A program made the position numbers and the translations under genes. Positions 6,149 through 14,658 of a stretch of DNA of 64,000 bases are shown in pieces. The DNA comes from Brevundimonas aurantiaca. GTDB taxonomy: Bacteria; Pseudomonadota; Alphaproteobacteria; Caulobacterales; Caulobacteraceae. The notes beneath the pieces were generated by a model. The model ran no database searches, was not told the origin of the DNA, and saw nothing but the letters and a program-made list of their open reading frames with translations. Positions within the stretch are counted from its first letter, which is position 1; each line of letters begins with the position of its first letter. The stretch is taken from NCBI RefSeq assembly GCF_014199955.1, contig NZ_JACHOQ010000010.1:17750-81749 (forward strand), written 5' to 3'.

Positions 6149-8736
6149 GGCGCCGCCTCGTCCATGACCTCGGCGATCAGCTGTTCGGCGCTTTCGTCCA
6201 GGATCATTTCGGCGGCGTCCCCGCCGACCCGCTCGCGCCCGATCTGGACCAGGACCGGCACGCAGAAGGGCGAGGGGCGGGTCAGGGGCTGATGACGGAT
6301 GCGACCCTCGATCCGCGTCAGCATCTGGCCCAGCCGCGCCACGTCCAACAGGCCGGACGCGGCGTCGGCGCGGGCGGTCTTCAGCAGCAGATGATCGGGT
6401 TGGTGGCGGCGGAGCACGTCGTAGATCAGGTCGGTCGAGAAGGTCACCTGGCGGCCGGTCTTTTCGGCGCCCGGCTGGCGGCGCTCGATCAAGCCCGAGA
6501 TCAGGGCGCAATTGCGGAAGGATCGCTTCATCATGAAGCTCTCCTCCAGCCAGGCCTCCAGGTCGTCGCCCAGCATGTCCGGTTGGAACAGGGCGTCCAG
6601 GTCGATCCGGTCCATCGGCTTGATGGACCAGACGGCCAGGGAATAGTCGGTGACCACGAAGCCCAGCGGCCCGACGCCCAGCCGGTCCAGCCGCCGGGTC
6701 AGCAGCATGCACAGGGTGGTGTGGGCCAGATTGCCTTCGAACGGATAGGCGACCAGGAAGTGCCGACTGCCGCGCGGAAAGGTCTCCACCAGCATGGATT
6801 CGGCGTCAGGGATGGCGGAGCGCTCGGCCTGGAGTTCCAGCCACTCCTGCACGTCGGGCGGCAGGACGCGCCAGTGGTCCGGGTCCTGAACCATGGTGCG
6901 AACCCGGTCGGCTAAGGATGTCGACAGCGGGAATTTGGACCCGCCCCAGGAGGGGATCTTGGGCTCCTTGTCGTTGGCGTGGGTGACCAGGGCGTCGGTT
7001 CCGACGATGCCCTGAAAGGCCCAGACCTGGCCGGCGAACAGAAAGGTGTCCCCGGGCGTCAGCTGTTCGAAATACCATTCCTCGGCCTCGCCCACCTTGC
7101 GGCCGGGGACCAGCTGTCGCGCGGCGCCGCCCCGGCGCCCCGCGACCCGCACGTTCAGGGTTCCGGCCGAGACGATGGCGCCGACATTCATCCGGTGGCG
7201 CTGGGCGATATGTTGGTTGCGGACCTTCCAGCGGCCGTCCGGCGTCCTGACGATGCGGGCGAACCGGTCGTAGGTGCGCAGCGCATAGCCGCCGGTGGCG
7301 ACGAAATCGACCACCTCCTCGAACTGTTCCCAGCTCAGGCCGCGATAGGGGCCGCAGCCGGTGATCTCGTCGTACAGGGCCTGCATGTCGAAGGCCTCGG
7401 AGCAGGCCACGCCCATCACATGCTGGGCCAGCGTGTCCAACGTGCCGATATGGATCGGCTCCCAGTCGAAGGCGTTGTCGGCGACCGCCTCGCGCGCGGC
7501 CTGGCATTCCAGCATTTCGAACCGGCTGGCGGGGACCAAGAGGGCGCGCGACGGCTCGTCCAGCCGGTGATTGGCGCGGCCGATCCGCTGGACCAGACGG
7601 CTGGACCCCTTGGGCGCCGCCATCTGGATGACCAGATCGACGTCGCCCCAGTCGATGCCGAGATCCAGGGTCGAGGTGCAGACCACGGCCCGCAGGTCGC
7701 CCCGCGCCATGGCCGCCTCGACCTTGCGTCTTTGTTCGGCGGCCAGGGAGCCGTGGTGCAGACCGATGGGCAGGCTTGCATCATTGATTTCCCACAGCTG
7801 CTGAAAGACGAACTCCGACTGCCAGCGGGTGTTGACGAAGATCAGGGCCAGGTTGGCGCGCTGGATGGCGGCATAGACCTCGGGGATGGCGTGCCGGCCG
7901 GTGTGCCCCGCCCAGGGCACATGGCCCTCGGAGATCAGCACGTCGATGACGGCGGGAGCGCCGGGATCGCCCTTGACCAGGCGCACCAAATCTCCCCCCG
8001 ATGGGGGGAGGGGACCAGGCGAAGCCTGGTGAGGGGGGCTTGCTTCGGAGTCGGCGTCAAGGTCGGCCCCCTCCACCGCTTCGCGGTCCCCCTCCCCCAA
8101 TGGGGGAGGATTGAAGCGCGGCGCCAGCCATCCCCGGATCAGGTCCGGGTCTTCGATCGTCGCGCTCAGACCCACCCGGCGCATGCCGGGTGCGAAGCTC
8201 TGCAACCGCCCCAGACCCAGCGACAGCAGGTCGCCGCGCTTGCCGCTCCAGATGGCGTGGACCTCGTCCAGCACCACGCATTTCAGATCGGCGAAATAGG
8301 ACCGGGCGCCCTCCCAGGCGCAGAACAGGGCCAACTGTTCCGGCGTGGTCAGCAGGATGTCGGGCGGGAAGTCGCGCTGGCGCTGGCGTTTCGACTGTTT
8401 GGTGTCGCCCGTCCGCGTCTCGACATGGATGTTCAGCCCGATCTCGCGGATCGGCGTCATCAGATTGCGTTCGACGTCGGTGGTCAGAGCCTTCAGCGGC
8501 GACAGATAGAGGGTGTGGACGCCCGAGCCCGGTCCCGTCTGCGGCTTGGGTCCGCGTTCCGCCAGGTCGATCAGACTGGGCAGAAACCCCGCCAAGGTCT
8601 TGCCGCCGCCGGTCGGCGCGACCAGCAGGGCGTGCGCCCCCGCCTGGCCCGCCGCGACCATCTCCAGCTGATGCCGCCGAGGCGACCAGCTGCGCCTGGC
8701 GAACCAGTCGGCGAACAGGAGCGGAAGCGTCGTCAT
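6145..8736 (-). CDS. ligase-associated DNA damage response DEXH-box helicase (Lhr-like)
   Basis: An 863-aa superfamily-2 helicase. Walker A APTGGGKTLAGF lies near residue 40, DEVH near residue 155, SAT (GLSATIEDPD) near 195 and motif VI QRIGRANHR near 385, followed by the long Lhr C-terminal region. The chosen ATG (8734-8736) overlaps the vapC stop as ATGA; an in-frame GTG at 8745 would add three residues. Between motifs III and IV (about residues 208-250) the protein carries a Pro/Gly/Glu-rich insert encoded by a palindromic repeat at 7988-8112 that keeps the frame open. It is co-transcribed with vapBC upstream and pdeM downstream. Confidence 0.92.
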   Translation of the reverse strand: MTTLPLLFADWFARRSWSPRRHQLEMVAAGQAGAHALLVAPTGGGKTLAGFLPSLIDLAERGPKPQTGPGSGVHTLYLSPLKALTTDVERNLMTPIREIGLNIHVETRTGDTKQSKRQRQRDFPPDILLTTPEQLALFCAWEGARSYFADLKCVVLDEVHAIWSGKRGDLLSLGLGRLQSFAPGMRRVGLSATIEDPDLIRGWLAPRFNPPPLGEGDREAVEGADLDADSEASPPHQASPGPLPPSGGDLVRLVKGDPGAPAVIDVLISEGHVPWAGHTGRHAIPEVYAAIQRANLALIFVNTRWQSEFVFQQLWEINDASLPIGLHHGSLAAEQRRKVEAAMARGDLRAVVCTSTLDLGIDWGDVDLVIQMAAPKGSSRLVQRIGRANHRLDEPSRALLVPASRFEMLECQAAREAVADNAFDWEPIHIGTLDTLAQHVMGVACSEAFDMQALYDEITGCGPYRGLSWEQFEEVVDFVATGGYALRTYDRFARIVRTPDGRWKVRNQHIAQRHRMNVGAIVSAGTLNVRVAGRRGGAARQLVPGRKVGEAEEWYFEQLTPGDTFLFAGQVWAFQGIVGTDALVTHANDKEPKIPSWGGSKFPLSTSLADRVRTMVQDPDHWRVLPPDVQEWLELQAERSAIPDAESMLVETFPRGSRHFLVAYPFEGNLAHTTLCMLLTRRLDRLGVGPLGFVVTDYSLAVWSIKPMDRIDLDALFQPDMLGDDLEAWLEESFMMKRSFRNCALISGLIERRQPGAEKTGRQVTFSTDLIYDVLRRHQPDHLLLKTARADAASGLLDVARLGQMLTRIEGRIRHQPLTRPSPFCVPVLVQIGRERVGGDAAEMILDESAEQLIAEVMDEAAP
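7988..8112. repeat. palindromic repeat element inside the helicase gene (CTCCCCC family)
   Basis: An array of hairpins: CTCCCCCC-gat-GGGGGGAG (7992-8010), ACCAGGC-gaa-GCCTGGT (8014-8030), a spacer, an ACCGC-ttc-GCGGT hairpin, then CTCCCCC-aat-GGGGGAG ending about 8109. The two outer hairpins are inverted relatives. The element is read through in frame by the helicase gene and adds about 42 residues. A related composite element sits between genes at 27715-27864. Its limits are estimated from the hairpins; no target-site duplication was identified. Confidence 0.8.
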
Positions 8737-9167
8737 CCGCTCCACGGCGACAGCAGACGGCAGCCGCTGTGTTCGAAATGGCGGGTGTTGCGCGTGACGA
8801 GGGTCAGATCATGGACTAAGGCGGTCGCCGCGATCAGTTCGTCGATCACGCCGGGCGTCAGACCCTGCCTCCGATGTGCGTCGCTGACGGCGCCCCATCG
8901 CCGCGCGACGTCGACATCGACGGGCAGGATCCGCTTTCGATAAACCGACAGGATCAAATCCCGCCGCTTCGAAAGCTCGGCCCGCTTGGGACTTTCAGGC
9001 AGGTTCAGGATGCCGCGATCCATCTCGCCCAGTAGAAGAACGCTTAGGAAAATTCCCTCTTGCCGGTCCGCAGTTTCGGCCTGCTGGTCGTGCCACGCCA
9101 TGAAGCCGGGATCGGGGCGAGGCTTGCCCAGTTCGCTGATGGCGTTGGTGTCGAGCAGAAACCTCAA
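8733..9167 (-). CDS. vapC: VapC-type PIN-domain toxin
   Basis: A 144-aa PIN-domain ribonuclease of the FitB/VapC group. Acidic residues expected for the metal site are Asp6 (FLLDTNAI), Glu48 (LLLGEMDRG) and Asp109 (VIDELIAATA), followed by LVTRNTRHF. The start is TTG at 9165-9167, overlapping the antitoxin stop as TTGA. Its own stop overlaps the helicase ATG, so toxin translation is coupled to a DNA-repair gene. VapC toxins cleave tRNA or rRNA; the target here cannot be read from the sequence. Confidence 0.9.
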   Translation of the reverse strand: MRFLLDTNAISELGKPRPDPGFMAWHDQQAETADRQEGIFLSVLLLGEMDRGILNLPESPKRAELSKRRDLILSVYRKRILPVDVDVARRWGAVSDAHRRQGLTPGVIDELIAATALVHDLTLVTRNTRHFEHSGCRLLSPWSG

Positions 9168-9400
9168 AAATCAGCCTCGCGCGCCGGCCGGGGGTCGCGG
9201 GTAAGATCGACGTCGGACCAGTCCATGCCACGGAGAATCTCCAGCATGGTCGGTTTGCGCTTCTGCATTTCCTGGAACCGATTCAGGGGGATCACGACCA
9301 AAGGATCGTGGCCTTCGACCTCCAGCTTTTGAGGGCCGTCAGCCTCGACACGAGCGGCGAGCGCTTCCAGCCACGCATCGGGATCAATCGGCTTGTTCAC
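9164..9400 (-). CDS. vapB: VapB/Phd-type antitoxin
   Basis: A 78-aa antitoxin partner for the downstream PIN toxin. It has an N-terminal helical part with LEALAARVEADG, then VVIPLNRFQEMQ, and a C-terminal acidic tail (DWSDVDLTRDPRP) of the kind that wraps around VapC. It starts at GTG (9398-9400) with a good ribosome site (GAGGAG, 6-7 nt upstream). It is the first gene of a four-gene run vapB-vapC-helicase-pdeM with overlapping stops and starts. Autorepression is likely from family behaviour; no operator was assigned in the 96-nt upstream gap. Confidence 0.8.
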   Translation of the reverse strand: MNKPIDPDAWLEALAARVEADGPQKLEVEGHDPLVVIPLNRFQEMQKRKPTMLEILRGMDWSDVDLTRDPRPAREADF

Positions 9401-9496
9401 GGCGATCTCCTCGTTTGGACGACATATAGAGGCAGAAGGCCGGCGAAACCAGATGTTCCCGTTCCGTTTCAGCCCCGAGGTCGCTATCTATCGGCC

Positions 9497-12376
9497 GTGT
9501 CCGACGAATCCGTCACCGCCGAATCCCGCCTGACCGGCGCCGAGCCCTGGCTCGATCTGCCGCCGGCGCTCGCCACCCCGCCCGGCGCGGGGGCGGTGTG
9601 CGATGAGGCGGGGGCCAGGAAGATCGGGCGGGGGGCGGCCGAGGGTTTCTTCACCGGCGGGCCGGTGCTGGTGGCCCATGCGTCGCTGACCGCGCGGCGG
9701 CTGGGGCTGACGCCGCCGCCTCGGTCCGGCGACCTGATGGATGTGCTGGAGCTGTACGCCTTCGTGCGGCCGGCGCGGTTCTGTGCGCCGTCGCCGACGG
9801 GGCTGGCGCTGTCGCTGGGCTTGGCGGAGCCGAAGTCGCCCGAGGCGCAGGCGGCGGTGTTGCGTGAAGCGGCGGCCGTGCTGCTGCGTGAGCTGGCGGC
9901 GCCCGCCTATCCCCAACGTGAAGCGGCCTATGTGCTGGCCCTGACCCTGCAACGGGCGGGTTGGGCCTGGGGCGAGCGGGTGGTTGAGGCCCTGGAGGCG
10001 GGCGGGGTGCGGGCGCGCCAGCATCGCGGGTCGGGTCTGGATGTCTGGAGCCGGCTGACGGAGTGGGAGGACGAGGCGCCGCGCGGCGAGGCGGGGTCGG
10101 CGCCGGTCGACAGCGAGAGCGCCCGCATCCGGCTGGAGAAGCTGCTTCAGGCCTCGGGTCTGGACGAGACGCGCCCGACCCAGTCCGACTACGCCGCCGA
10201 GGCCGCCTTCGCTTTTTCGCCGCGTAATGAAGAGGGGCGGCCGCGGGTGCTGCTGGCCGAGGCGGGGACGGGCACGGGCAAGACCCTGGGCTATCTGGCG
10301 CCGGCCTCTCTCTGGGCCGAGCGGAACCAGGGGGCGGCCTGGATCTCGACCTATACGCGGGCCCTGCAGCGCCAGATCGACCGGGAAAGCCATGCTCTGT
10401 GGCCCGATCCAGACGAGCGCCGCCGCAAGACAGTGATCCGCAAGGGGCGCGAGAACTATCTGTGCGTTCTTAATCTTCAGGACATGGTCCAGGCGGCCCA
10501 ACTGGGGAACGGCGACCTGATCGGCCTGGGGCTGGCGGGTCGGTGGGCGCTGCACACGCGCGACGGGGACATGACCGGGGGCGACTTCCCCGGCTGGCTG
10601 TCGGGCCTGTTCGCCGTCCCGCCCGCCCATGCGGCGGGTGCGGCCAATCTGGTCGACCGGCGGGGCGAGTGCGTCCACGCCGCCTGCCCCCACTACCGCA
10701 CCTGTTTCGTCGAAAAGACCATACGCGCCAGCCGTCGCGCCGACCTGGTCATCGCCAACCACGCCCTGGTCCTGACCCAGGCCGCCTTCGACGGGGCGCG
10801 CTCGGCTCGGGGGCAGCAACAGGACGGAGAGACGGCGGCGCTGAAGCGGATCGTCTTCGACGAGGGCCACCATCTGTTCGACGCGGCCGACAGCGCCTTC
10901 TCCGCCTGCCTCTCGGGTCAGGAGGCGGCCGAGCTGCGCCGCTGGATTCGCGGACCCGAGGGGCGGGGGCGGCGCGGACGCGGGCTGGAACAGAGGCTGG
11001 GCGATCTGGTCGGGGACAATGAGGCGGCGCTGAAGGCGCTGCAGGATGCGATCCGCGCGGCCGCCGCCCTGCCCGGGGAGGGGGTGTCCGGCCGGGTGGC
11101 GCCGGCCTCGGGTGAGGTCAATCCGATCGGGCCGATCGAGGCCTTTTTAGCCGCCGCCCTGGATCAGCTGCGCGCCCGCACGGCGGAAACCCCCTATGGC
11201 GGGGCCGAGTTCGGCATGGAGTGCGCGCTCAAGCCCGTGACCGAAGCCGTGGCGGAGACGGCCCGCGCCGCCGCCCAGGCCCTGGCGGCGGTCGAGGCCC
11301 CGCTTCTGGCCCTGGCACGGCATCTGGAAGATGTCCTCGACGACGAGGCGGCCGAACTGGACGGGTCGCAGCGGTCGCGGATCGAGGGGGCCTTGCGGGG
11401 CCTGGACCGGCGCGCCCGCATGACCCTGCCCGGCTGGCGGTCGATGCTGGCGGCGCTGGAGGACGGCGGGAGCGAACCGGATCCCGACTTCGTCGACTGG
11501 CTGTCGGCCGAGACCGCCTTCGGCCGCATCCACGACGTGGCCCTGCGCCGCCACTGGATCGATCCCACCGTCCCGCTGGAGGCGGCTGTGATCGCGCCCT
11601 CGCACGGGGTGCTGGTGACCTCGGCGACCCTGTCGGACCCCTTGCAGGACGATCCGTTCGATCTGGCGCGGCTCAGGACCGGCTCGGCCCGGCTGATCGA
11701 GCCGCCGCGCACCCTGAAGGTCGAGAGCCCGTTCGACTATGCGGCCAGCAGCCGGGTCATCGTCGTCAACGACCTGGTCAAGGACGATCCGCGCCAGACG
11801 GCGGCGGCGATGCGTGAGCTGTTCCTGGCGGCCGGGGGCGGGGGCCTGGGCCTGTTCACCGCCATCCGACGTCTTAAGGCGGTCTATGAGCGGCTGGGGC
11901 CGGACCTCGCGAAAGCCGGAGTGCCGCTGTACGCCCAGCACGTCGATCCGCTGGAGGTGGGCGCCCTGGTCGACATGTTCCGGGTCGAGGAGAACGCCTG
12001 CCTGCTGGGCACGGACGCGGTGCGGGACGGGGTGGACGTGCCGGGCCGGTCGCTGCGAGTCCTCGCCTTCGATCGCGCGCCTTGGCCGCGCCCGGACCTG
12101 CTGCACAAGGCGCGGCGCGAACGGCTGGGCGGCCAGTTCGGGCAGGGCAGGGGCTATGACGACGCCCTGGCCCGCGCCCGCATCGCCCAGGCCTTCGGCC
12201 GGCTGATCCGCCGTGCGGACGACAAGGGGGTCTTCCTGATGCTGGACGCCGCCACCCCGACGCGGCTGTTCGCCAGCCTGCCGCCTGGGATAGAGGTGCA
12301 GCGCATGGGTCTGGCCGACGCCGTCGCCTTGACCCGTGACTTTCTTCAGACGACGCCGCAGACCGAGACCGATTGA
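9497..12376 (+). CDS. ATP-dependent DNA helicase, DinG/XPD family
   Basis: A 959-aa iron-sulfur superfamily-2 helicase. Walker A EAGTGTGKTLGYL lies near residue 260, DEAH-like FDEGHH near 455, and motif VI region AQAFGRLIRRADD near 895. Candidate cluster cysteines are ENYLC and CVHAACPHYRTC, which sit between motifs I and II as expected. The GTG at 9497 is preferred; reading further upstream to 9308 would run antisense to vapB and has no conserved sequence. The family unwinds DNA-RNA and 5' overhang substrates during replication and repair. It diverges from vapB. Confidence 0.9.
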   Translation: MSDESVTAESRLTGAEPWLDLPPALATPPGAGAVCDEAGARKIGRGAAEGFFTGGPVLVAHASLTARRLGLTPPPRSGDLMDVLELYAFVRPARFCAPSPTGLALSLGLAEPKSPEAQAAVLREAAAVLLRELAAPAYPQREAAYVLALTLQRAGWAWGERVVEALEAGGVRARQHRGSGLDVWSRLTEWEDEAPRGEAGSAPVDSESARIRLEKLLQASGLDETRPTQSDYAAEAAFAFSPRNEEGRPRVLLAEAGTGTGKTLGYLAPASLWAERNQGAAWISTYTRALQRQIDRESHALWPDPDERRRKTVIRKGRENYLCVLNLQDMVQAAQLGNGDLIGLGLAGRWALHTRDGDMTGGDFPGWLSGLFAVPPAHAAGAANLVDRRGECVHAACPHYRTCFVEKTIRASRRADLVIANHALVLTQAAFDGARSARGQQQDGETAALKRIVFDEGHHLFDAADSAFSACLSGQEAAELRRWIRGPEGRGRRGRGLEQRLGDLVGDNEAALKALQDAIRAAAALPGEGVSGRVAPASGEVNPIGPIEAFLAAALDQLRARTAETPYGGAEFGMECALKPVTEAVAETARAAAQALAAVEAPLLALARHLEDVLDDEAAELDGSQRSRIEGALRGLDRRARMTLPGWRSMLAALEDGGSEPDPDFVDWLSAETAFGRIHDVALRRHWIDPTVPLEAAVIAPSHGVLVTSATLSDPLQDDPFDLARLRTGSARLIEPPRTLKVESPFDYAASSRVIVVNDLVKDDPRQTAAAMRELFLAAGGGGLGLFTAIRRLKAVYERLGPDLAKAGVPLYAQHVDPLEVGALVDMFRVEENACLLGTDAVRDGVDVPGRSLRVLAFDRAPWPRPDLLHKARRERLGGQFGQGRGYDDALARARIAQAFGRLIRRADDKGVFLMLDAATPTRLFASLPPGIEVQRMGLADAVALTRDFLQTTPQTETD

Positions 12377-12377
12377 G

Positions 12378-12851
12378 ATGTCGAAGACCACGCCCGCCAC
12401 CGTCGCCCTCGCCAAGGCGGGCGTCGCGTTCGAACTGTTTCCCTATTCCTATGATCCCGATGCGCCGCGCACGGGGCTTCAGGCGGCTGAAGCCCTGGGG
12501 CGGCCGCCGGAAGAAGTGTTCAAGACCCTGATGACCCTGGCGGACGGGGCGCCCGCCTGCGTCGTCATTCCCTCCGACGCCGAGGTCAGCATGAAGAAGC
12601 TGGCCGCCGCCCTCGGCGCCAAATCGGCCCAGATGATGAAGCCGGCCGACGCCGAACGGCTGACGGGCTACAAGGTCGGCGGGGTCAGTCCCTTCGGTCA
12701 GCGCAAGGCCGTGCCGACCCTGTTCGACGAGACGGCGGCGCTGTTCGACCAGATCCTGATCAACGGCGGCCAAAGGGGGCTGCTGCTGGGTCTGGCGCCG
12801 GACGAGGCGGTGCGGGCGGCGGCCGCGCGTCTGGTCGATCTGACGGCCTGA
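12378..12851 (+). CDS. ybaK: Cys-tRNA(Pro) deacylase YbaK/EbsC
   Basis: A 157-aa YbaK-family editing protein. Typical features are TPATVALAKAGVAF at the N-terminus, the catalytic-lysine region VFKTLM, and YKVGGVSPFGQRK. It hydrolyses mischarged Cys-tRNA(Pro). The start ATG lies 1 nt after the DinG-type stop (TGAGATG), giving a tight two-gene operon. Length and motifs match the family closely. Confidence 0.92.
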   Translation: MSKTTPATVALAKAGVAFELFPYSYDPDAPRTGLQAAEALGRPPEEVFKTLMTLADGAPACVVIPSDAEVSMKKLAAALGAKSAQMMKPADAERLTGYKVGGVSPFGQRKAVPTLFDETAALFDQILINGGQRGLLLGLAPDEAVRAAAARLVDLTA

Positions 12852-12905
12852 CGCCTTATGCGGCCGGGGTCGGTTGGGCTATAGCGGCCTTAAACCGGAG
12901 TTTGC

Positions 12906-13958
12906 ATGACCCAGCCTTCGACCCCGCGACACAGCCGCGCCGGCCTTTACGGCCCCTTCATCCTGGTGCTGATCGCCCTGGCCGCCTGGACGGGCTGGTG
13001 GTTCTATCTGACCCGCCGGATCGACGCGGGGCTGGAGGCCCAGGCGGCGAAGCTGCGCCAGCAGGGGTGGGAGGTCCGCTACGCCGACAAGCGGATCGTC
13101 GGTTGGCCGTTCCGCGCCCATGTGCGCCTGACCCACGTCACCGTGGCCGCGCCTTCGGGCCTGGCCCTGGCGGCGCCGGAGCTGGAGGCCGAGGCCAACG
13201 CCTATCAGCCGACCAAATGGGTGGTCGCGGCGCCGGAGGGGCTGGTCCTGACCCGCGCCGGCAAGGGCAAGGTGGCGGTCCACGGCGATGCGATCCGCAT
13301 GAGCGCCAGCGGCATTGACCAGCGCTGGCCCAATCTGGCGCTGGAGCTGGTCAATCCGATCTTCACGGCCCTGCCCCAGGGCGAGCCCTTCCCCATCGCC
13401 CGGGCGGCGCGGATCGAATTCTACACGCGGCCGCATCTGGAAGGCTCGACCGTCGCGACCGACGACATCGACGTCATGTTCCGACTGGTCGACGGCCAGG
13501 GACGGCGCGACGGGCCGGTCGAGGGCTTCGCCCAGGACGGGCAGCTGACGACCCAGCTGGAGGCCACGATCGGTCAGGCCAGTCTGTTGAAGGGGGGCGA
13601 CGCCGCAGGGGTCTTTTCCGCCTGGACCAAGGGCGGCGGGACCTTCCGCAATCTGCGCGGCGATCTTCAGGCCGGCGAAAGCCGCGCCACCCTGAGCAGC
13701 GACGTTCTGAGGGCCGACGCCGACGGGCGGCTGACCGGCCAGGTGACGGTCCAGTCCCAAAAGCCGCTGCCGGCGCTTTCGGGCCTGCTGGAAAGCCGCA
13801 GCCGGCCCGGCGAACGTCTGGGCGCGGCCGGGGCCGCCGCAGCGGCGGGCGCCGCCCAGGCGGCCGGGGGCGAAGAGGTTCCGCTGACCCTGGTCTTCCG
13901 CGACGGCCGGACCTGGCTGGGGCCCTTCGCCCTGGCCCCTGCGCCCAAGCTGTTTTGA
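12906..13958 (+). CDS. DUF2125 membrane-anchored protein
   Basis: A 350-aa protein with one N-terminal transmembrane helix (residues 14-33) and a large presumably periplasmic domain. Features such as GWEVRYADKRIVGWPFRAHV match the DUF2125 family, which is common in alphaproteobacteria and has no settled function. The C-terminus has an Ala-rich segment (about 305-325) before a final LTLVFRDGRTWLGPF. The stop shares one base with the next start (TGATG), so the next gene is coupled. Confidence 0.8.
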   Translation: MTQPSTPRHSRAGLYGPFILVLIALAAWTGWWFYLTRRIDAGLEAQAAKLRQQGWEVRYADKRIVGWPFRAHVRLTHVTVAAPSGLALAAPELEAEANAYQPTKWVVAAPEGLVLTRAGKGKVAVHGDAIRMSASGIDQRWPNLALELVNPIFTALPQGEPFPIARAARIEFYTRPHLEGSTVATDDIDVMFRLVDGQGRRDGPVEGFAQDGQLTTQLEATIGQASLLKGGDAAGVFSAWTKGGGTFRNLRGDLQAGESRATLSSDVLRADADGRLTGQVTVQSQKPLPALSGLLESRSRPGERLGAAGAAAAAGAAQAAGGEEVPLTLVFRDGRTWLGPFALAPAPKLF

Positions 13959-14644
13959 TGGCGTTCCTGAACGAGCCCCCGGCCGATGCGGCCCTGGACG
14001 CCCTGGACCGCGCGGTGGTCGAGGCGGTGCGGGCGCGCCTGGCCGCCGGCCCCAGGACGCGCCTGGACGCCTCGGTCCTGAGTCTGCGCGCGCTTCTGGC
14101 TGGGGCGCAGCCTGGCGATACGAAGGTGCTGAAGGCCCTGTGGGGGCGGATCGAGGCCGCCGCCGGGCCGTCCCTGATCACCAGCGGCGGCCTGGCTCAG
14201 GTGCTGGCGGCCGATCGCTACGGCCTGGGCGGGCGGCCTCTGCCGGCCGAGGAGGCGCTGAAGGCCGCCGAGGACGGGGCGCGGGCTTTGATCGACCTGT
14301 CGTCCGATCGTCCCTGGTGGGGTCGGCTCCTGGCCCGGCCGGAGCTGAAGATCGCCGGGGCCCTGCCGGACGACGCCCGCGCCCGTCCCCAAGCCTTTCT
14401 GGTGACGCGCGAGGGGTCCGGGCCGACCGGCGAGGATCGGACCTTCTGGGTCACCGACAGCGGCTGGTCCGACACTAAGATCGTTGAGGCCATGGGCGAG
14501 GCCGGGTTGATCGCCGATCCTTTGGCTGCGGCAGGCGGCTTGAAGCTGTTCGCCCTGGCAGGCTATGTGCAGGCCGAGGACGGGCGGCTGACGAACGCCC
14601 CCGGCCGCCTGACCGGCGTCATCGGCGCCGCCCCCATCTTCTGA
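13958..14644 (+). CDS. unassigned protein, possibly chorismate-mutase related
   Basis: A 228-aa cytoplasmic protein that I do not firmly recognise. The first 80 residues (LDALDRAVVEAVRARL ... VLKALWGRIEAAAG) have the helical periodicity of a type II chorismate mutase. The C-terminal 100 residues contain FLVTREGSGPTGED and FWVTDSGWSDTKI. It lies between a DUF2125 gene and hisC, whose product family also acts on aromatic amino-acid precursors, which makes an aromatic-pathway role plausible. The key mutase active-site residues could not be confirmed by eye. Confidence 0.45.
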   Translation: MAFLNEPPADAALDALDRAVVEAVRARLAAGPRTRLDASVLSLRALLAGAQPGDTKVLKALWGRIEAAAGPSLITSGGLAQVLAADRYGLGGRPLPAEEALKAAEDGARALIDLSSDRPWWGRLLARPELKIAGALPDDARARPQAFLVTREGSGPTGEDRTFWVTDSGWSDTKIVEAMGEAGLIADPLAAAGGLKLFALAGYVQAEDGRLTNAPGRLTGVIGAAPIF

Positions 14645-14658
14645 GATCAAGGTTTTCC

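Noticed and set aside
5363..6712. A single 449-aa reading frame covering pdeM and the end of the helicase
   Set aside because: Only the last 261 residues from the GTG at 6148 match a metallophosphoesterase; the first part is the wrong frame of the helicase gene.
9308..9496. Upstream extension of the DinG-type helicase
   Set aside because: It runs antisense to vapB and has no conserved residues; the GTG at 9497 fits better.
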